The notes under the pieces: model-generated | The model's input: the letters and a program-made list of their open reading frames with translations, nothing else | What the model was told of the DNA's origin: nothing | The model's database searches: none | From: Gammaproteobacteria bacterium UBA2675 | GTDB taxonomy: Bacteria; Pseudomonadota; Gammaproteobacteria; Pseudomonadales; Pseudohongiellaceae | Length of the DNA: 64,000 nucleotides | NCBI GenBank assembly: GCA_002354805.1 | Contig: DEMH01000009.1 | Location: 992,001 to 1,056,000, forward strand | Reading direction: 5' to 3' | Shown: piece by piece, positions 51,730-60,543 of the stretch | How positions within the stretch are numbered: position 1 is the first letter of the stretch | Layout of the letters: the number at the start of each line of letters is the position of its first letter | Made by a program: the position numbers and the translations under genes

Positions 51730-52730
51730 AAGCCCTCCAGAGTGGTTCTAGCCGCCGCGATGATATCGTCGCTTGCCGGCATGTACAGATGTTCCTGCCG
51801 TGGATATGGCATGGTGGCGTCATAACCGGTTACCCGCTGTACGGGTGCGCGCAAATGCATCAGGCAGGTTTCTGCAAGTCTGGCGCTGATTTCTGAAGCA
51901 ACGCCGCCATTGCGGGGCGCCTCCTGAACAATTACGCAGCGACCTGTGTGCTGAACAGAGCGCTTGATGGTATCGAAATCGAGAGGGCTTATGGTGGCGA
52001 CATCAATCACTTCACACTCGATTCCATCCCGGGCGAGCCTTTCGGCCGCCTGCAGGGTTTCGTGCATGGCCGCACCCCATGAGACCAGCGTGACATCCTT
52101 GCCCTGACGCAGCGTGAAACAGGTGTCCAGCGGCAGACCTTTGCCCGAGTCGACGAGGCGCTGGCGGACCATACGGTAAATCCGCTTTGGCTCCAGGAAC
52201 AGCACCGGATCCGGACACTGGATGGCCGATAGCAGCAGTCCATAGGCACGAGTAGGCGATGACGGTATGACGACCCGCAGGCCAGGTATATGGGCAAACA
52301 GCGCCTCAGTGCTTTCAGAGTGATGCTCAGGAGCCTGTATGCCACCCCCAAAAGGCGCGCGGATCACCAGTGGGCAATGCAGTCTGCCGCGCGTGCGATT
52401 TCGCATACGTGCCGCATGGCACACTATCTGTTCAAAGGCTGCAAATATGAATCCCATGAACTGGATTTCCGCCACGGGTTTCATGCCCTGTGTGGCCATG
52501 CCAACGCTGAGGCCGGCGATCATCGATTCCGCCAGTGGTGTGTCAATGACACGCTTGTAGCCAAAATCCTGCTTCAGGCCCTCGGTTGCACGAAATACGC
52601 CACCGTTGGTGCCGATGTCCTCGCCCAGCAGTACCACGTCCGGGTCGTCGCTCAAGGCCCGGCGCAGCGCGAGATTTACCGCTTCTACCAGTGTAACTTC
52701 GTGTGTGTTGCTGTTGTTGTCCTTGCCCAT
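51726..52730 (-). CDS. bkdA2: Branched-chain 2-oxo acid dehydrogenase E1 beta subunit
   Basis: A 334-residue transketolase-like E1 beta subunit. Recognised by VTLVEAVNLALRRALSDDPD, GEDIGTNGGVFRATEGL, DTPLAESMIAGLSVGMA, RAPFGGGIQAPEHHSESTEA and the C-terminal VTGYDATMPYPRQEHLYMP stretch, the last characteristic of branched-chain-type E1 beta. It binds the thiamine diphosphate pyrimidine side with E1 alpha. Between the E1 alpha gene (2-base gap) and E2 (4-base overlap). Confidence 0.9.
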   Translation of the reverse strand: MGKDNNSNTHEVTLVEAVNLALRRALSDDPDVVLLGEDIGTNGGVFRATEGLKQDFGYKRVIDTPLAESMIAGLSVGMATQGMKPVAEIQFMGFIFAAFEQIVCHAARMRNRTRGRLHCPLVIRAPFGGGIQAPEHHSESTEALFAHIPGLRVVIPSSPTRAYGLLLSAIQCPDPVLFLEPKRIYRMVRQRLVDSGKGLPLDTCFTLRQGKDVTLVSWGAAMHETLQAAERLARDGIECEVIDVATISPLDFDTIKRSVQHTGRCVIVQEAPRNGGVASEISARLAETCLMHLRAPVQRVTGYDATMPYPRQEHLYMPASDDIIAAARTTLEGL

Positions 52731-52732
52731 AA

Positions 52733-53827
52733 CTACCCCCCGTGCCGCTGCAGCAGCCAGGCGCGTTGTTGTTCGAGCGCTGGTGTCATGTCGGCGTACT
52801 GATATCGCAGAATGTCATCCACTGGAGCCGGTTCGATGGCCAGATAGTCAGCGACGGCACGCTCGATCTGCTGTTTGATGTCGCCATGCAGTGATTGCTC
52901 ACGGGTGGCATCCCAGGCATCGTGATCATGCAGCCAGGTCTGCAGACGCTTGATGGGTTCGCGTTGCCAGGCGTCACTGACTTCTGAGGCGCTGCGGTAG
53001 CGGGTCGCATCGTCTGCTGTCGTATGGTCTCCGAGTCGGTAGGTAATCGCCTCAATCAGTGTGGGGCCCTTGCCACTGCGCGCTTTTTGCAGGGCACGAT
53101 TGACTGCATCGAAGACAGCCACAACATCATTGCCGTCAACCTGGACCCCTTCAATGCCAGCCGCTACCGCTTTTTGCGCCAGGGTTGGTGTTCCGGACTG
53201 CATCTGCCGGGGAACCGAGATTGCCCACTGGTTATTGTTGATGACAGTTACCAGTGGCAGCTGCCAGAGGCCTGCAACGTTGAGTGCTTCATAAAAGTCG
53301 CCGCGAGATGTGGCACCATCACCGCAACTGGTGACAACGGCGCCCTTTACCCCTTTACTTTTAAGAGCGACCGCCGCGCCCGCGGCCTGGGTCAGCTGTG
53401 TCGCAATAGGCACGCAGATGGGCAGGTCTTTTTTGGCTGCCCCGTCAAACAGGTGGCCGCGTTCATCGCCGCCCCAGAGCTGCAATATCTGTTTCAGCTG
53501 CACGCCGCGCAGATACAGTGTTGCCTGATCGCGGTAGTAGGGCACGTATACATCGGCGTCCACCATTGCCATCCCGGTCCCGATGCCCACGGCTTCCTGT
53601 CCCAGGCAGGAAGGGTAGGTCCGCATCTGGCCAGTACGCTGCAGCGCAACGGCTTTTTTATCGAGCGCCCGAATCAGCGACATATGCTGATAGGCCTGGC
53701 GTAGCCAGTCGAAATCGATCTGCTCCGGCAGATCCCGGCCGCTTTTGCCACTGGGTTCGATATACACCAGCGGTGGTGACGCAACATAACGTGGTTTTTC
53801 GTTGGAGTTCGGCACTGGAGTGGACAT
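52733..53827 (-). CDS. bkdA1: Branched-chain 2-oxo acid dehydrogenase E1 alpha subunit
   Basis: A 364-residue E1 alpha with the thiamine diphosphate motif GDGATSRGDFYEALNVAGLWQLP and NNNQWAISVP (G-D-G to N-N). Also present are RTGQMRTYPSCLGQEAVGIG and YRLGDHTTADDATRYR, typical of the branched-chain group and of the PdhA-like group that works with leucine dehydrogenase. With E1 beta it decarboxylates 2-oxo acids derived from Val, Leu and Ile. An E3 gene is not in the window and must be supplied elsewhere. Confidence 0.9.
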   Translation of the reverse strand: MSTPVPNSNEKPRYVASPPLVYIEPSGKSGRDLPEQIDFDWLRQAYQHMSLIRALDKKAVALQRTGQMRTYPSCLGQEAVGIGTGMAMVDADVYVPYYRDQATLYLRGVQLKQILQLWGGDERGHLFDGAAKKDLPICVPIATQLTQAAGAAVALKSKGVKGAVVTSCGDGATSRGDFYEALNVAGLWQLPLVTVINNNQWAISVPRQMQSGTPTLAQKAVAAGIEGVQVDGNDVVAVFDAVNRALQKARSGKGPTLIEAITYRLGDHTTADDATRYRSASEVSDAWQREPIKRLQTWLHDHDAWDATREQSLHGDIKQQIERAVADYLAIEPAPVDDILRYQYADMTPALEQQRAWLLQRHGG

Positions 53828-53861
53828 GGTTTGCCCTCCTGTCAGTCAGGCCATCAGATTG

Positions 53862-54926
53862 TCAGATCACCAATTGTGCAGGCGCGCGTTGACCAGAGCG
53901 ACGCTGATACAGGATGTCCTCAGCCATCTGATCGGCGATGACGCTGGTTGGACTTCCCTCGGCGTGGCTACGTTCGAACAGCGTCAGCAGGGTGGTCTCA
54001 AGCGCCAGGACACGCTGCTGAATTCCCGGCATGGAGGCATTCATATAACCCAGCGATACCGTGATCAGGCCACCGGCATTGATGACATAATCAGGCGCGT
54101 AAAGGATGTCGGACTGGTGCAGCAGGGCGCCATGCTCCGGTCGTTGCAGCTGATTGTTTGCGGCGCCGGCCACGATTGGGCAGCGCAGCAGCGGAATGCT
54201 GATATCGTTGAGAATGCCACCCAGGCCACAGGGTGCCAGCACATCACACTCCTGCCTCAGAATGTCATCGCCCGCTACAACGGTGGCTCCAAACTCTGAT
54301 GCACAGCGCGCAGTCTTGGCCGGATCGGTGTCGCTGACAGTAAGCCTGGCGCCAGTTTCTGCAAGCAATGCCGCCAGTGCGTATCCTACGTTGCCGACGC
54401 CCTGAATCGCGACATGTATGTCTTTAAGTGAAGTGCGTCTGAGTTTGTGTCGCACGGCTGCCTTGATGCCAGCAAAAACACCCAGTGCAGTCAGCGGTGA
54501 CGGGTTGAAGCCATCCCGGCTGGTGCCTGACACATAGGGTGTGATACCTGATACTTCATCCAGGTCGCCCAGCGTTGTGCCGCTGTCAGCAGCGGTGATA
54601 TAGCGACCACCCAGGTCGTGGACGAAGCGCCCGAAGGCCTGGTAGAGACTTTTGCGATCTTCGACGCCGTCGGCTGGGAGCATGATGACAGCTTTGCCAC
54701 CGCCCTGCGGTACGCCGGCCAGAGCAGCCTTGTAACTCATACCTCGTGCCAGTCTGATGGCGTCGTCTACAGCCTGGTCGTCACTTGTGTAATGAATGCA
54801 TCGACAGCCGCCGAGGGCCGGGCCCAGACGGGTGTTATGAATGGCAATAATGGCGTTAAGCCGGGAATCGGGATCATGCCGGAAGTGAATTTCTTCCAGG
54901 CGGGCGCGCTCGAGTTTATCGAACAT
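53862..54926 (-). CDS. Leucine/valine/phenylalanine dehydrogenase family protein
   Basis: A 354-residue Glu/Leu/Phe/Val dehydrogenase. Catalytic region GGGKAVIMLP with the active lysine of SYKAALAGVPQGGGKAV (near residues 77-92), the tetramer/octamer motif TAADSGTTLGDLDEVS, and the Rossmann motif VAIQGVGNVGYALAALLAETG are all present. These enzymes deaminate branched-chain amino acids to 2-oxo acids with NAD+ and release ammonia. It is the first gene of the minus-strand operon, 34 bases before E1 alpha, giving a two-step degradation route for Leu, Ile and Val. Confidence 0.9.
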   Translation of the reverse strand: MFDKLERARLEEIHFRHDPDSRLNAIIAIHNTRLGPALGGCRCIHYTSDDQAVDDAIRLARGMSYKAALAGVPQGGGKAVIMLPADGVEDRKSLYQAFGRFVHDLGGRYITAADSGTTLGDLDEVSGITPYVSGTSRDGFNPSPLTALGVFAGIKAAVRHKLRRTSLKDIHVAIQGVGNVGYALAALLAETGARLTVSDTDPAKTARCASEFGATVVAGDDILRQECDVLAPCGLGGILNDISIPLLRCPIVAGAANNQLQRPEHGALLHQSDILYAPDYVINAGGLITVSLGYMNASMPGIQQRVLALETTLLTLFERSHAEGSPTSVIADQMAEDILYQRRSGQRAPAQLVI

Positions 54927-55096
54927 AAATTGTCTCCACCGCTGTCAGACCGTTTGGGTCAATTGCAAGAGAATTGGCGTCGGGGTGTTGAGGCCAGGTC
55001 TCTGCGGTTCACACATGCATCTGGGATAGCAGATGCTGTTGGTTGAGCTTAACGCAAATTTTTCAGGCGAGCAAAATATTTGATAAGTGATTGTAA

Positions 55097-56137
55097 TTAA
55101 AGGCGATGCTCGCGCAGGAACTCGGTAAAGACCTCGGCTGCGCGGTCGATGTCGGCATCCGACACATCCAGGTGCGTTACCAGCCGAATATTGTCGCGGC
55201 CCAGGCAGTCGGCCTTGATACCGTGTTTATCCAGCCACTGCGCAAGTGCTGTTCGTGGCAGCTCACTGGAGTCAACAAACAGTATGTTGGTCTGCGGCGT
55301 TGCTACCGTATAGCCGGCGGCCTGCAGGCGCTCCGCAAGCAGCCTGGCGCGGCGATGATCGTCAGCCAGACGTTCGACATGATGTTCCAGTGCATGCAAG
55401 CCCGCGGCTGCCAGAATGCCCGCCTGACGCATCCCGCCGCCGGTGACTTTGCGCCAGCGTCGGGCCTGCTCAATGAAATCGACAGGCCCCAGCAGCACTG
55501 AACCAACCGGTGCACCAAGGCCTTTCGACAGGCAAATCGACACCGTATCAAAGTGCTGGGTAATATCGGTGAGCCTACAGCCCAGCGCCATAACAGCGTT
55601 GAAAATCCTGGCCCCGTCCAGGTGTCGCTGCAGACCATATTCCTGAGCGACCTCGCTGGCCTCCGCAAGATAGTCAAGAGGCAGTACTTTGCCGTGCACG
55701 GTATTTTCCAGACACAACAGGCGGGTGCGCGCGAAATGACAATCGTCGGGTTTGATGGCGTTCTCGACATCATGCAGGTCCAGGCCACCGAATTCGGTCA
55801 TGGGCAAAGGTTGCGGCTGTATGCCGCCCAGTGCTGCAGCTCCACCACCTTCGTAGCGATAGGTGTGAGCCTGCTGTCCGACAATGTACTCATCGCCGCG
55901 CCCGCAATGTGTGAGCAAAGCCACCAGATTTGACTGTGTGCCTGACGGCAGAAACAGACCTGCCTCCAGCCCGGCGCGTTCTGCCAGCACCTGTTGCAGC
56001 CTGATGACGGTGGGGTCTTCGCCCCAGACGTCATCGCCGACATCAGCATTGAACATGGCCTGTCGCATCGCCTCAGTTGGCTGGGTAACGGTATCACTGC
56101 GCAGGTCGATCCAGCGGGAGTTTGATTGAGTCGTCAT
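55097..56137 (-). CDS. ltaE: Low-specificity L-threonine aldolase
   Basis: A 346-residue PLP-dependent fold type I enzyme that splits L-threonine or allo-threonine to glycine and acetaldehyde. Diagnostic motifs are WIDLRSDTVTQPTEAMRQAM, GDDVWGEDPTV, FLPSGTQSNLVALL, HLDGARIFNAVMALG and the PLP-lysine in CLSKGLGAPVGSVLLGP. Length and start (MTTQSNSR) are usual. It stands alone, minus strand, divergent from the FAD oxidoreductase with a 57-base gap. Confidence 0.94.
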   Translation of the reverse strand: MTTQSNSRWIDLRSDTVTQPTEAMRQAMFNADVGDDVWGEDPTVIRLQQVLAERAGLEAGLFLPSGTQSNLVALLTHCGRGDEYIVGQQAHTYRYEGGGAAALGGIQPQPLPMTEFGGLDLHDVENAIKPDDCHFARTRLLCLENTVHGKVLPLDYLAEASEVAQEYGLQRHLDGARIFNAVMALGCRLTDITQHFDTVSICLSKGLGAPVGSVLLGPVDFIEQARRWRKVTGGGMRQAGILAAAGLHALEHHVERLADDHRRARLLAERLQAAGYTVATPQTNILFVDSSELPRTALAQWLDKHGIKADCLGRDNIRLVTHLDVSDADIDRAAEVFTEFLREHRL

Positions 56138-56194
56138 GGCTAGCTGATAATCCTGTTATGATCAATGGATTCAGTGTAATGCGATGATACTACC

Positions 56195-57331
56195 GTGACC
56201 ATACCCCTGGCAGTAAATGTGACACAGGCACCGCAGCATATGGACGTTCCGCTGGTAATGGCAGGCGCTGGTCATTCGCATCTGGTCGCCATGCGTTGCT
56301 GGGCCGAACAGGGTGTCAGAGCGCCCGAGGGCAGTGTGCTGATCTCGCCAGGGACGCATGCCTGGTATTCGGGCATGATGCCGGGCCTGCTGGCGGGACG
56401 GTTCCATGTTGAACAGTGTGCCATTGATCTGCGACCTCTGGCAGATTCAGTAGGTCTGCGCATGGTGCACGGCGATATCAGCGCCATGAACGCCGACAGG
56501 CAAAAACTGGTACTGAGCAACAAACACACACTTGCCTATCAGTTGTTGTCAATCAATACCGGTTCAGAGCCGCCGGCCCCTAAAAATGACGGCAGCGTTC
56601 CCCTTGAGCCAGCAAAACCTTTTGCCAATTTTTTTCAACGCTGGCAGCTTTGGCGGCAGGAGCCACCCGGCGAAATTGTTGTGCTGGGAGGTGGTCCTGC
56701 GGCGTTTGAGCTGGTGCTGGCACTGCAATGGAAATTGCCCACCACCGGATTCAGATTGATTTGCGCTGAAGAGCTGTTGTCAGGGCAGCCAGTGGCCCTG
56801 CAACAGGCAGCTGCCGCTCTGATGCGGGAACGCGAGATTGAGTGCCTGCCTGACACGGCTATTTCCAACATCCGTGACGGGCAGTTATGGTCCGGGGGCA
56901 AGGTCGTTGCGCACCCGGATGCTGTCGTGCTGGCGACGGGAGCCGCGCCACTGCCCTGGTATGCCTGTTCGGGACTGGCGACTGATAACAGAGGCTTTCT
57001 GCGAGTCAATGCCTGTCTGCAAAGTGTGAATCACCCGCAGGTGTTCATCAGTGGCGACGCCTGTTCGCACAATGGCAGCCAGCGCTCTGGGGTATATGCT
57101 GTCCGGCAGGGGCCTACACTGGCGCACAATCTAATGGCATCTCTGAATGACCGCCCTTTGAAAAAATATCAGCCCCAACCCAGAACCCTGGCGCTGCTGG
57201 CAACAGCAGATGGTGGGGCGCTGTTGAGCTACGGAAAACACAGCATCAGCACTACAGTGATGCGGCCTTTACTTGGCTTCTGGAAGGATCGCCTGGACCA
57301 GGGGTTTATCCACCGTCACGAGCGAAAATGA
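56195..57331 (+). CDS. FAD-dependent pyridine nucleotide-disulfide-type oxidoreductase
   Basis: A 378-residue protein starting at GTG 56195 (ATG 56240 would remove 15 residues). It carries two dinucleotide-binding folds: an N-terminal VMAGAGHSHLVAMRCW, variant of GxGxxG in which His-Ser-His follows, and GEIVVLGGGPAAFELVLAL near residue 160. The FISGDACS motif near 288 completes the FAD site. No redox CxxC pair is seen. It belongs to the NDH-2-like group related to the N-terminal domain fused to SelD (selenophosphate synthetase) in some bacteria. Substrate unknown. Its last 63 bases overlap the convergent gene. Confidence 0.85.
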   Translation: MTIPLAVNVTQAPQHMDVPLVMAGAGHSHLVAMRCWAEQGVRAPEGSVLISPGTHAWYSGMMPGLLAGRFHVEQCAIDLRPLADSVGLRMVHGDISAMNADRQKLVLSNKHTLAYQLLSINTGSEPPAPKNDGSVPLEPAKPFANFFQRWQLWRQEPPGEIVVLGGGPAAFELVLALQWKLPTTGFRLICAEELLSGQPVALQQAAAALMREREIECLPDTAISNIRDGQLWSGGKVVAHPDAVVLATGAAPLPWYACSGLATDNRGFLRVNACLQSVNHPQVFISGDACSHNGSQRSGVYAVRQGPTLAHNLMASLNDRPLKKYQPQPRTLALLATADGGALLSYGKHSISTTVMRPLLGFWKDRLDQGFIHRHERK

Positions 57332-58450
57332 ACCTAGTGGGTAGGCAGTACCATTGATCAGCAACTCCAGTCGGTGTTCGCCTGCGTAGTGCTTGCGAGT
57401 GGTCATGGGTTTTAGTGATATGCGCTTGCCAACGGTCACACTCTGTTCACCATCAAGTTCCATACGGGTCAGTTTGAACACTTTGCCGCGACTGCTGCCA
57501 TTGGCTTTAAGGTAATGCACAACGAAATCAATCAGTAAGGACTGAGAATCCCGGGTCTTGCTGCTGACGGTAACTTTGAATTCAAGGCTCTCGCCTTCCG
57601 CAACGACTTCCGGTGTGATGGTTATATCACTGAGCGAGACCTGAGGCTTATTGCCAAACCCGATCAGCTGCAATGCGCGCGGTTCGCCGTTTTTGATGGC
57701 AACACGCAATGCATGGCTGATAATCCACTCGCGGTCCGGGCTGGCGTTCCTGAGCCAGCGTTCAGCAGTTTCAAACAAGTGGTCAGGGTTGTCTTTGCCA
57801 ATGTCATTGAGATTATTTGCCACCGATCGGCGCACATACAGGGACGGGTCATCTTTGAGAAGCTCGAGCAACTCCAGTACTGGTCGTGGGTCTTTCTGAA
57901 ATTCAGGAAGACGTGAAGCCCAGGGCAGGCGCGGCCGTGTTCCTTCCGAGACCAGCCGCCTGACATGTTCGCTGCTGTCTTCAGTCCAGCCTCGCAATAC
58001 CTTCAGAGTCTGTTCAGGGAACTGTTGCAGAAATGGCCGGATACTGAATTCGGCGGTAAAGCGCTGTGTCAGTTCATACTGTGCGCGCATCGAAGCGTCG
58101 AAATGATCTAATCCATAACGTGCGACAAAAAATGTATGCGGCATGAAGATGAAGGGTGCCAGTGTGTTGCCTTCACGATCTGCTGTCGCGGATGTTTCTG
58201 CTACTGGTGGTCGCGCCGGCGGCAGTGAGGTCAGTAGTATGTCAATGGCGGTCTCGTAGTCTTCCGGCAAGGCATGTTTAAGTCCATCAGCCATATGCCA
58301 GCCGCGTGGCATTAATTCCAGCCCGTCATACCCAGGCAGCACGTAATCAAGAAAACGCTGCCGATCAAAGCTCGGGGACGCAGTGCTGATCATGTCCGCG
58401 ATACGATGCGGAATCTCCTGACCGTAAAGGTTTTTGAGTGGCTCGGCCAT
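57269..58450 (-). CDS. HEAT-repeat protein, DNA-alkylation-repair-like
   Basis: A 393-residue soluble protein. The first 260 residues are helical with HEAT-like repeats (PEQTLKVLRGWTEDSSEHVRRLVSEG, PSLYVRRSVANNLNDIGKDNP, WIISHALRVAIKNGEPRALQLIGFG, in parts), similar to the AlkC/AlkD-type DNA alkylation repair family. The last 110 residues form a predicted beta-sandwich (SLEFKVTVSSKTRDSQSLLIDFVVHYL), as found in AlkC-type members. If correct, it binds damaged DNA to remove alkylated bases without base flipping. It starts in the last base of the stop of nothing else but precedes mipA's stop by one base, and its 3' end overlaps the FAD oxidoreductase gene. Confidence 0.72.
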   Translation of the reverse strand: MAEPLKNLYGQEIPHRIADMISTASPSFDRQRFLDYVLPGYDGLELMPRGWHMADGLKHALPEDYETAIDILLTSLPPARPPVAETSATADREGNTLAPFIFMPHTFFVARYGLDHFDASMRAQYELTQRFTAEFSIRPFLQQFPEQTLKVLRGWTEDSSEHVRRLVSEGTRPRLPWASRLPEFQKDPRPVLELLELLKDDPSLYVRRSVANNLNDIGKDNPDHLFETAERWLRNASPDREWIISHALRVAIKNGEPRALQLIGFGNKPQVSLSDITITPEVVAEGESLEFKVTVSSKTRDSQSLLIDFVVHYLKANGSSRGKVFKLTRMELDGEQSVTVGKRISLKPMTTRKHYAGEHRLELLINGTAYPLGSFSLVTVDKPLVQAILPEAK

Positions 58451-59349
58451 CAGGGTCTCACTACCATACGTTCACTTTCCAGGAAGTTCCAGATAAAACC
58501 AATAGCGACACCCATGGTGAAATCGTCTTCAAACAGGGGGCTTTGACGGTTGGCTGCGCCATGGTGGAAGCTGGTCTGTACACCGCCAAAAACCCTTGCC
58601 TTGCCAGACAGGTGCCAGGTACCAGAGAAGTTCAGTCCGGTGCCGAAGTAGCCGGACTCGGCCTGGTAGGCGGGTCTGAAAGCGGTGGCGTCAATAGCCG
58701 CCACATCGTAGAAATATTGGTGCAGTTCGCGCGTCGCCCAGATAGGCCGCAGAGAAACAGTGGCTTCCAGTTGCGGGCTGAACAAGCCGTAGTGGCGATA
58801 GCGCAGCATTGGCTCGAACACATACCCGCGATGATCGACACGAGCAAAGTCGGTGGAGAAAGCGGCACGTGCCTGCAGTGCCAGCTGCAACTCACTGCGA
58901 CTGGTGTCGCTGTACGTGTAATTGCCAAGTTTAAAGACCAGTTGTGGGCCTGCTTCAAAAATGAAGTCCAGGTCGTCCATGCCCCGACGCAGTTCATTGC
59001 CCTCGCTGTCGGCATCAAACGCCGCAGCGAAAGACATGGACAGTTCGTAGCGGCTGTTCTCGGCGGCAACCGCACGAGCAGACTGGCCATCACCGATACG
59101 CAGCACTTCGCCGCGGTAAACAACATAGGGCAGTGCCAGGCCGCGCGTCTGATGTTCTGACGATGACGGGTACTGGGGCTGCAACAGGGCACCGGCGCCG
59201 ACGCCGAGCTCCCATAATGGTTTCTCGAGCTCAGCAGCGATTTCCTCGTTGTCATCCTGGGCACTGGCCAACGAGCAAAGTATCAGGGTTGTATAGAATG
59301 CCAGAGCGCCGCGCGACCAGGGCGACCGTATAATTGCGGAATATTTCAT
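58450..59349 (-). CDS. MipA/OmpV-family outer membrane protein
   Basis: A protein of about 299 residues from ATG 59349 (ATG 59376 also possible; neither has a good ribosome binding site). A signal peptide ends near SLASA-QDDN. The body is a 12-stranded beta-barrel with GVGAGALLQPQYPSSSEHQTRGLALPYVVYRGE (in parts), DDLDFIFEAGPQLVFKLG, and a C-terminal strand IGFIWNFLESERMVVRP. MipA/OmpV proteins act in murein scaffolding or small-molecule passage; no specific role can be assigned. It sits between the HEAT-repeat gene (1-base overlap) and the S1/P1 nuclease gene (4-base gap), all three probably co-transcribed. Confidence 0.87.
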   Translation of the reverse strand: MKYSAIIRSPWSRGALAFYTTLILCSLASAQDDNEEIAAELEKPLWELGVGAGALLQPQYPSSSEHQTRGLALPYVVYRGEVLRIGDGQSARAVAAENSRYELSMSFAAAFDADSEGNELRRGMDDLDFIFEAGPQLVFKLGNYTYSDTSRSELQLALQARAAFSTDFARVDHRGYVFEPMLRYRHYGLFSPQLEATVSLRPIWATRELHQYFYDVAAIDATAFRPAYQAESGYFGTGLNFSGTWHLSGKARVFGGVQTSFHHGAANRQSPLFEDDFTMGVAIGFIWNFLESERMVVRP

Positions 59350-59353
59350 GAAG

Positions 59354-60352
59354 TCAGGGCTGTCCGTGTAGTTCATTTAGAGTGCCGAGCAGGCGCTGGC
59401 CAGCTTCGGCAACCCGTTGCAAAGCCATGGTGCGCATACCGTCACGATAGCTGTCACTGGTTTCAATGCTGTCCAGCTGATTACCAGTGCGTTCGCTGCG
59501 CTGTATGGCACTGATGACGGCATCAGGATAAACGGCGGCATGCAGCAGTTCGCGACTCTCCAGCAACCAGGTGCCCGGCGTGAAAGCAAACTCATGCTCT
59601 CTCAGGCTGCGCTGAATGTCACGCAGTTCACTCAGATTGCGCTGCAGGCTGACACCACGTAAGGCGCCGTCCCACATCGCGTGCAGATTTGTAGTGTCGA
59701 CGGCGATGCCATTGCCCCCGCGGTCGCCGTCGGGAAAGACTCCCGGGGAATAGAGGGCGCCTGCGTGTAAGGGTTGATGGATGTCGCCGCCCAGATGCAG
59801 CAGCCAGCAAAGCGCGATGGCGCGCTCTTCCGGGTCGCTGTTGGTCATTAGTACGCGCCTCGCGTAGACCAGTCCCGTCAGCACATTATCCGCCTGGTAT
59901 TCCCGACTGATCTGTTGGTCTTGTGGTCCCTGGATATCAGGCAATGGTTCCATATCAATGTAGATATTGCCCTGCATCTCCACGTCGTCCCTGACCCAGG
60001 CGCCATCTATCCAGTGACGGTCAGGGAAATGGAAACGCTCATCCAGTCCTCGGAAGCCGCGCGCTATATCGGGCCAGACAGCAGCCTGTCCGAACTGCCA
60101 GCGCGCCTGGGCGTTTGCACCCTGGGCTGCAATCTCTGCCGGCATCGCGGTCACAAAGTCCTGCTGATACCTGGGATGGCCCTGTAGCGTGCTAACCCAG
60201 AATCTGCGTTGTGTCTCGTTCATTTGATCGTAGGCGAGGTAGGCCGACAGGCGATGGCCCAGAGCGTCCCAGGCCAGCACGGGAGATGCTGACAGCATCG
60301 ATAAAGCTGCGATCAGCAACATGCGCAAGATCAGAGGGCGGGTTTTGGTCAT
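59354..60352 (-). CDS. Secreted S1/P1-type nuclease
   Basis: A 332-residue precursor. The signal peptide ends PVLA and the mature protein begins at Trp28 (WDALGHRL), the S1/P1 hallmark in which the N-terminal tryptophan and its amino group bind zinc. Other zinc ligands are in PDIARGF (Asp), FHFPDRHW, LLHLGGDIHQPLHAG (two His and Asp) and NLHAMWDGAL (His, Asp). It would degrade single-stranded DNA and RNA outside the cell, supplying phosphate, nucleosides and nitrogen. A -10-like TATACT at 60384-60389 (minus strand) is the likely promoter. Confidence 0.94.
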   Translation of the reverse strand: MTKTRPLILRMLLIAALSMLSASPVLAWDALGHRLSAYLAYDQMNETQRRFWVSTLQGHPRYQQDFVTAMPAEIAAQGANAQARWQFGQAAVWPDIARGFRGLDERFHFPDRHWIDGAWVRDDVEMQGNIYIDMEPLPDIQGPQDQQISREYQADNVLTGLVYARRVLMTNSDPEERAIALCWLLHLGGDIHQPLHAGALYSPGVFPDGDRGGNGIAVDTTNLHAMWDGALRGVSLQRNLSELRDIQRSLREHEFAFTPGTWLLESRELLHAAVYPDAVISAIQRSERTGNQLDSIETSDSYRDGMRTMALQRVAEAGQRLLGTLNELHGQP

Positions 60353-60395
60353 AGGGTTGGGCCTGGTTCGAAATTAAGACCCTAGTATAGCAGGC

Positions 60396-60435
60396 AAAAA
60401 AAAAGCCCACGTGGTACGGGGATACACACGTGGGC
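60396..60435 (-). terminator. Strong intrinsic terminator on the minus strand
   Basis: A 9-bp GC-rich stem (60405-60413 with 60427-60435), extended by three more pairs, is followed directly on the minus strand by nine consecutive T (60396-60404). It ends transcripts coming from the right just before the nuclease promoter. There is no minus-strand protein gene to its right within reach, so its natural client is the small RNA. Confidence 0.88.
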
Positions 60436-60543
60436 GAGATCACCCATCAATGGAAAAGGGGAGAGTCAGTTCCATTTACCGCATCAGCAGGGGAGTGCCG
60501 ATGCTTGATCTGTTAAATGCATGGGGCGTGCCAGTTTTTGATA
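60396..60543 (-). ncRNA. Candidate small RNA, three hairpins each with a UCCCC loop
   Basis: Read on the minus strand from about 60543: hairpin 1, GCATCGGCA/TGCTGATGC (60496-60504 with 60481-60489), loop CUCCCC; hairpin 2, AATGGAA/TTCCATT (60470-60476 with 60449-60455), a 14-base loop containing CUCCCC; hairpin 3, GCCCACGTG/CACGTGGGC (60427-60435 with 60405-60413) extended by GTA/TAC, loop UCCCCG, followed by nine T. A TATAGC -10-like box at 60550-60555 (minus) would start it. Three loops with the same C-rich anti-Shine-Dalgarno-like core indicate selection. If read on the plus strand the loops show GGGGA, reminiscent of Csr/Rsm sponges, but that strand lacks a terminator. Ends are approximate. 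Confidence 0.6.

Noticed and set aside
50725..54926. Pyruvate or acetoin dehydrogenase complex
   Set aside because: Operon partnership with a leucine dehydrogenase family gene and the E1 sequence features favour branched-chain 2-oxo acids; no acetoin genes nearby.
60405..60504. Plus-strand CsrB/RsmZ-type RNA from the same hairpins
   Set aside because: GGGGA loops are suggestive, but no terminator follows on the plus strand and the nine-base A-run marks the minus strand as transcribed; kept only as an alternative.
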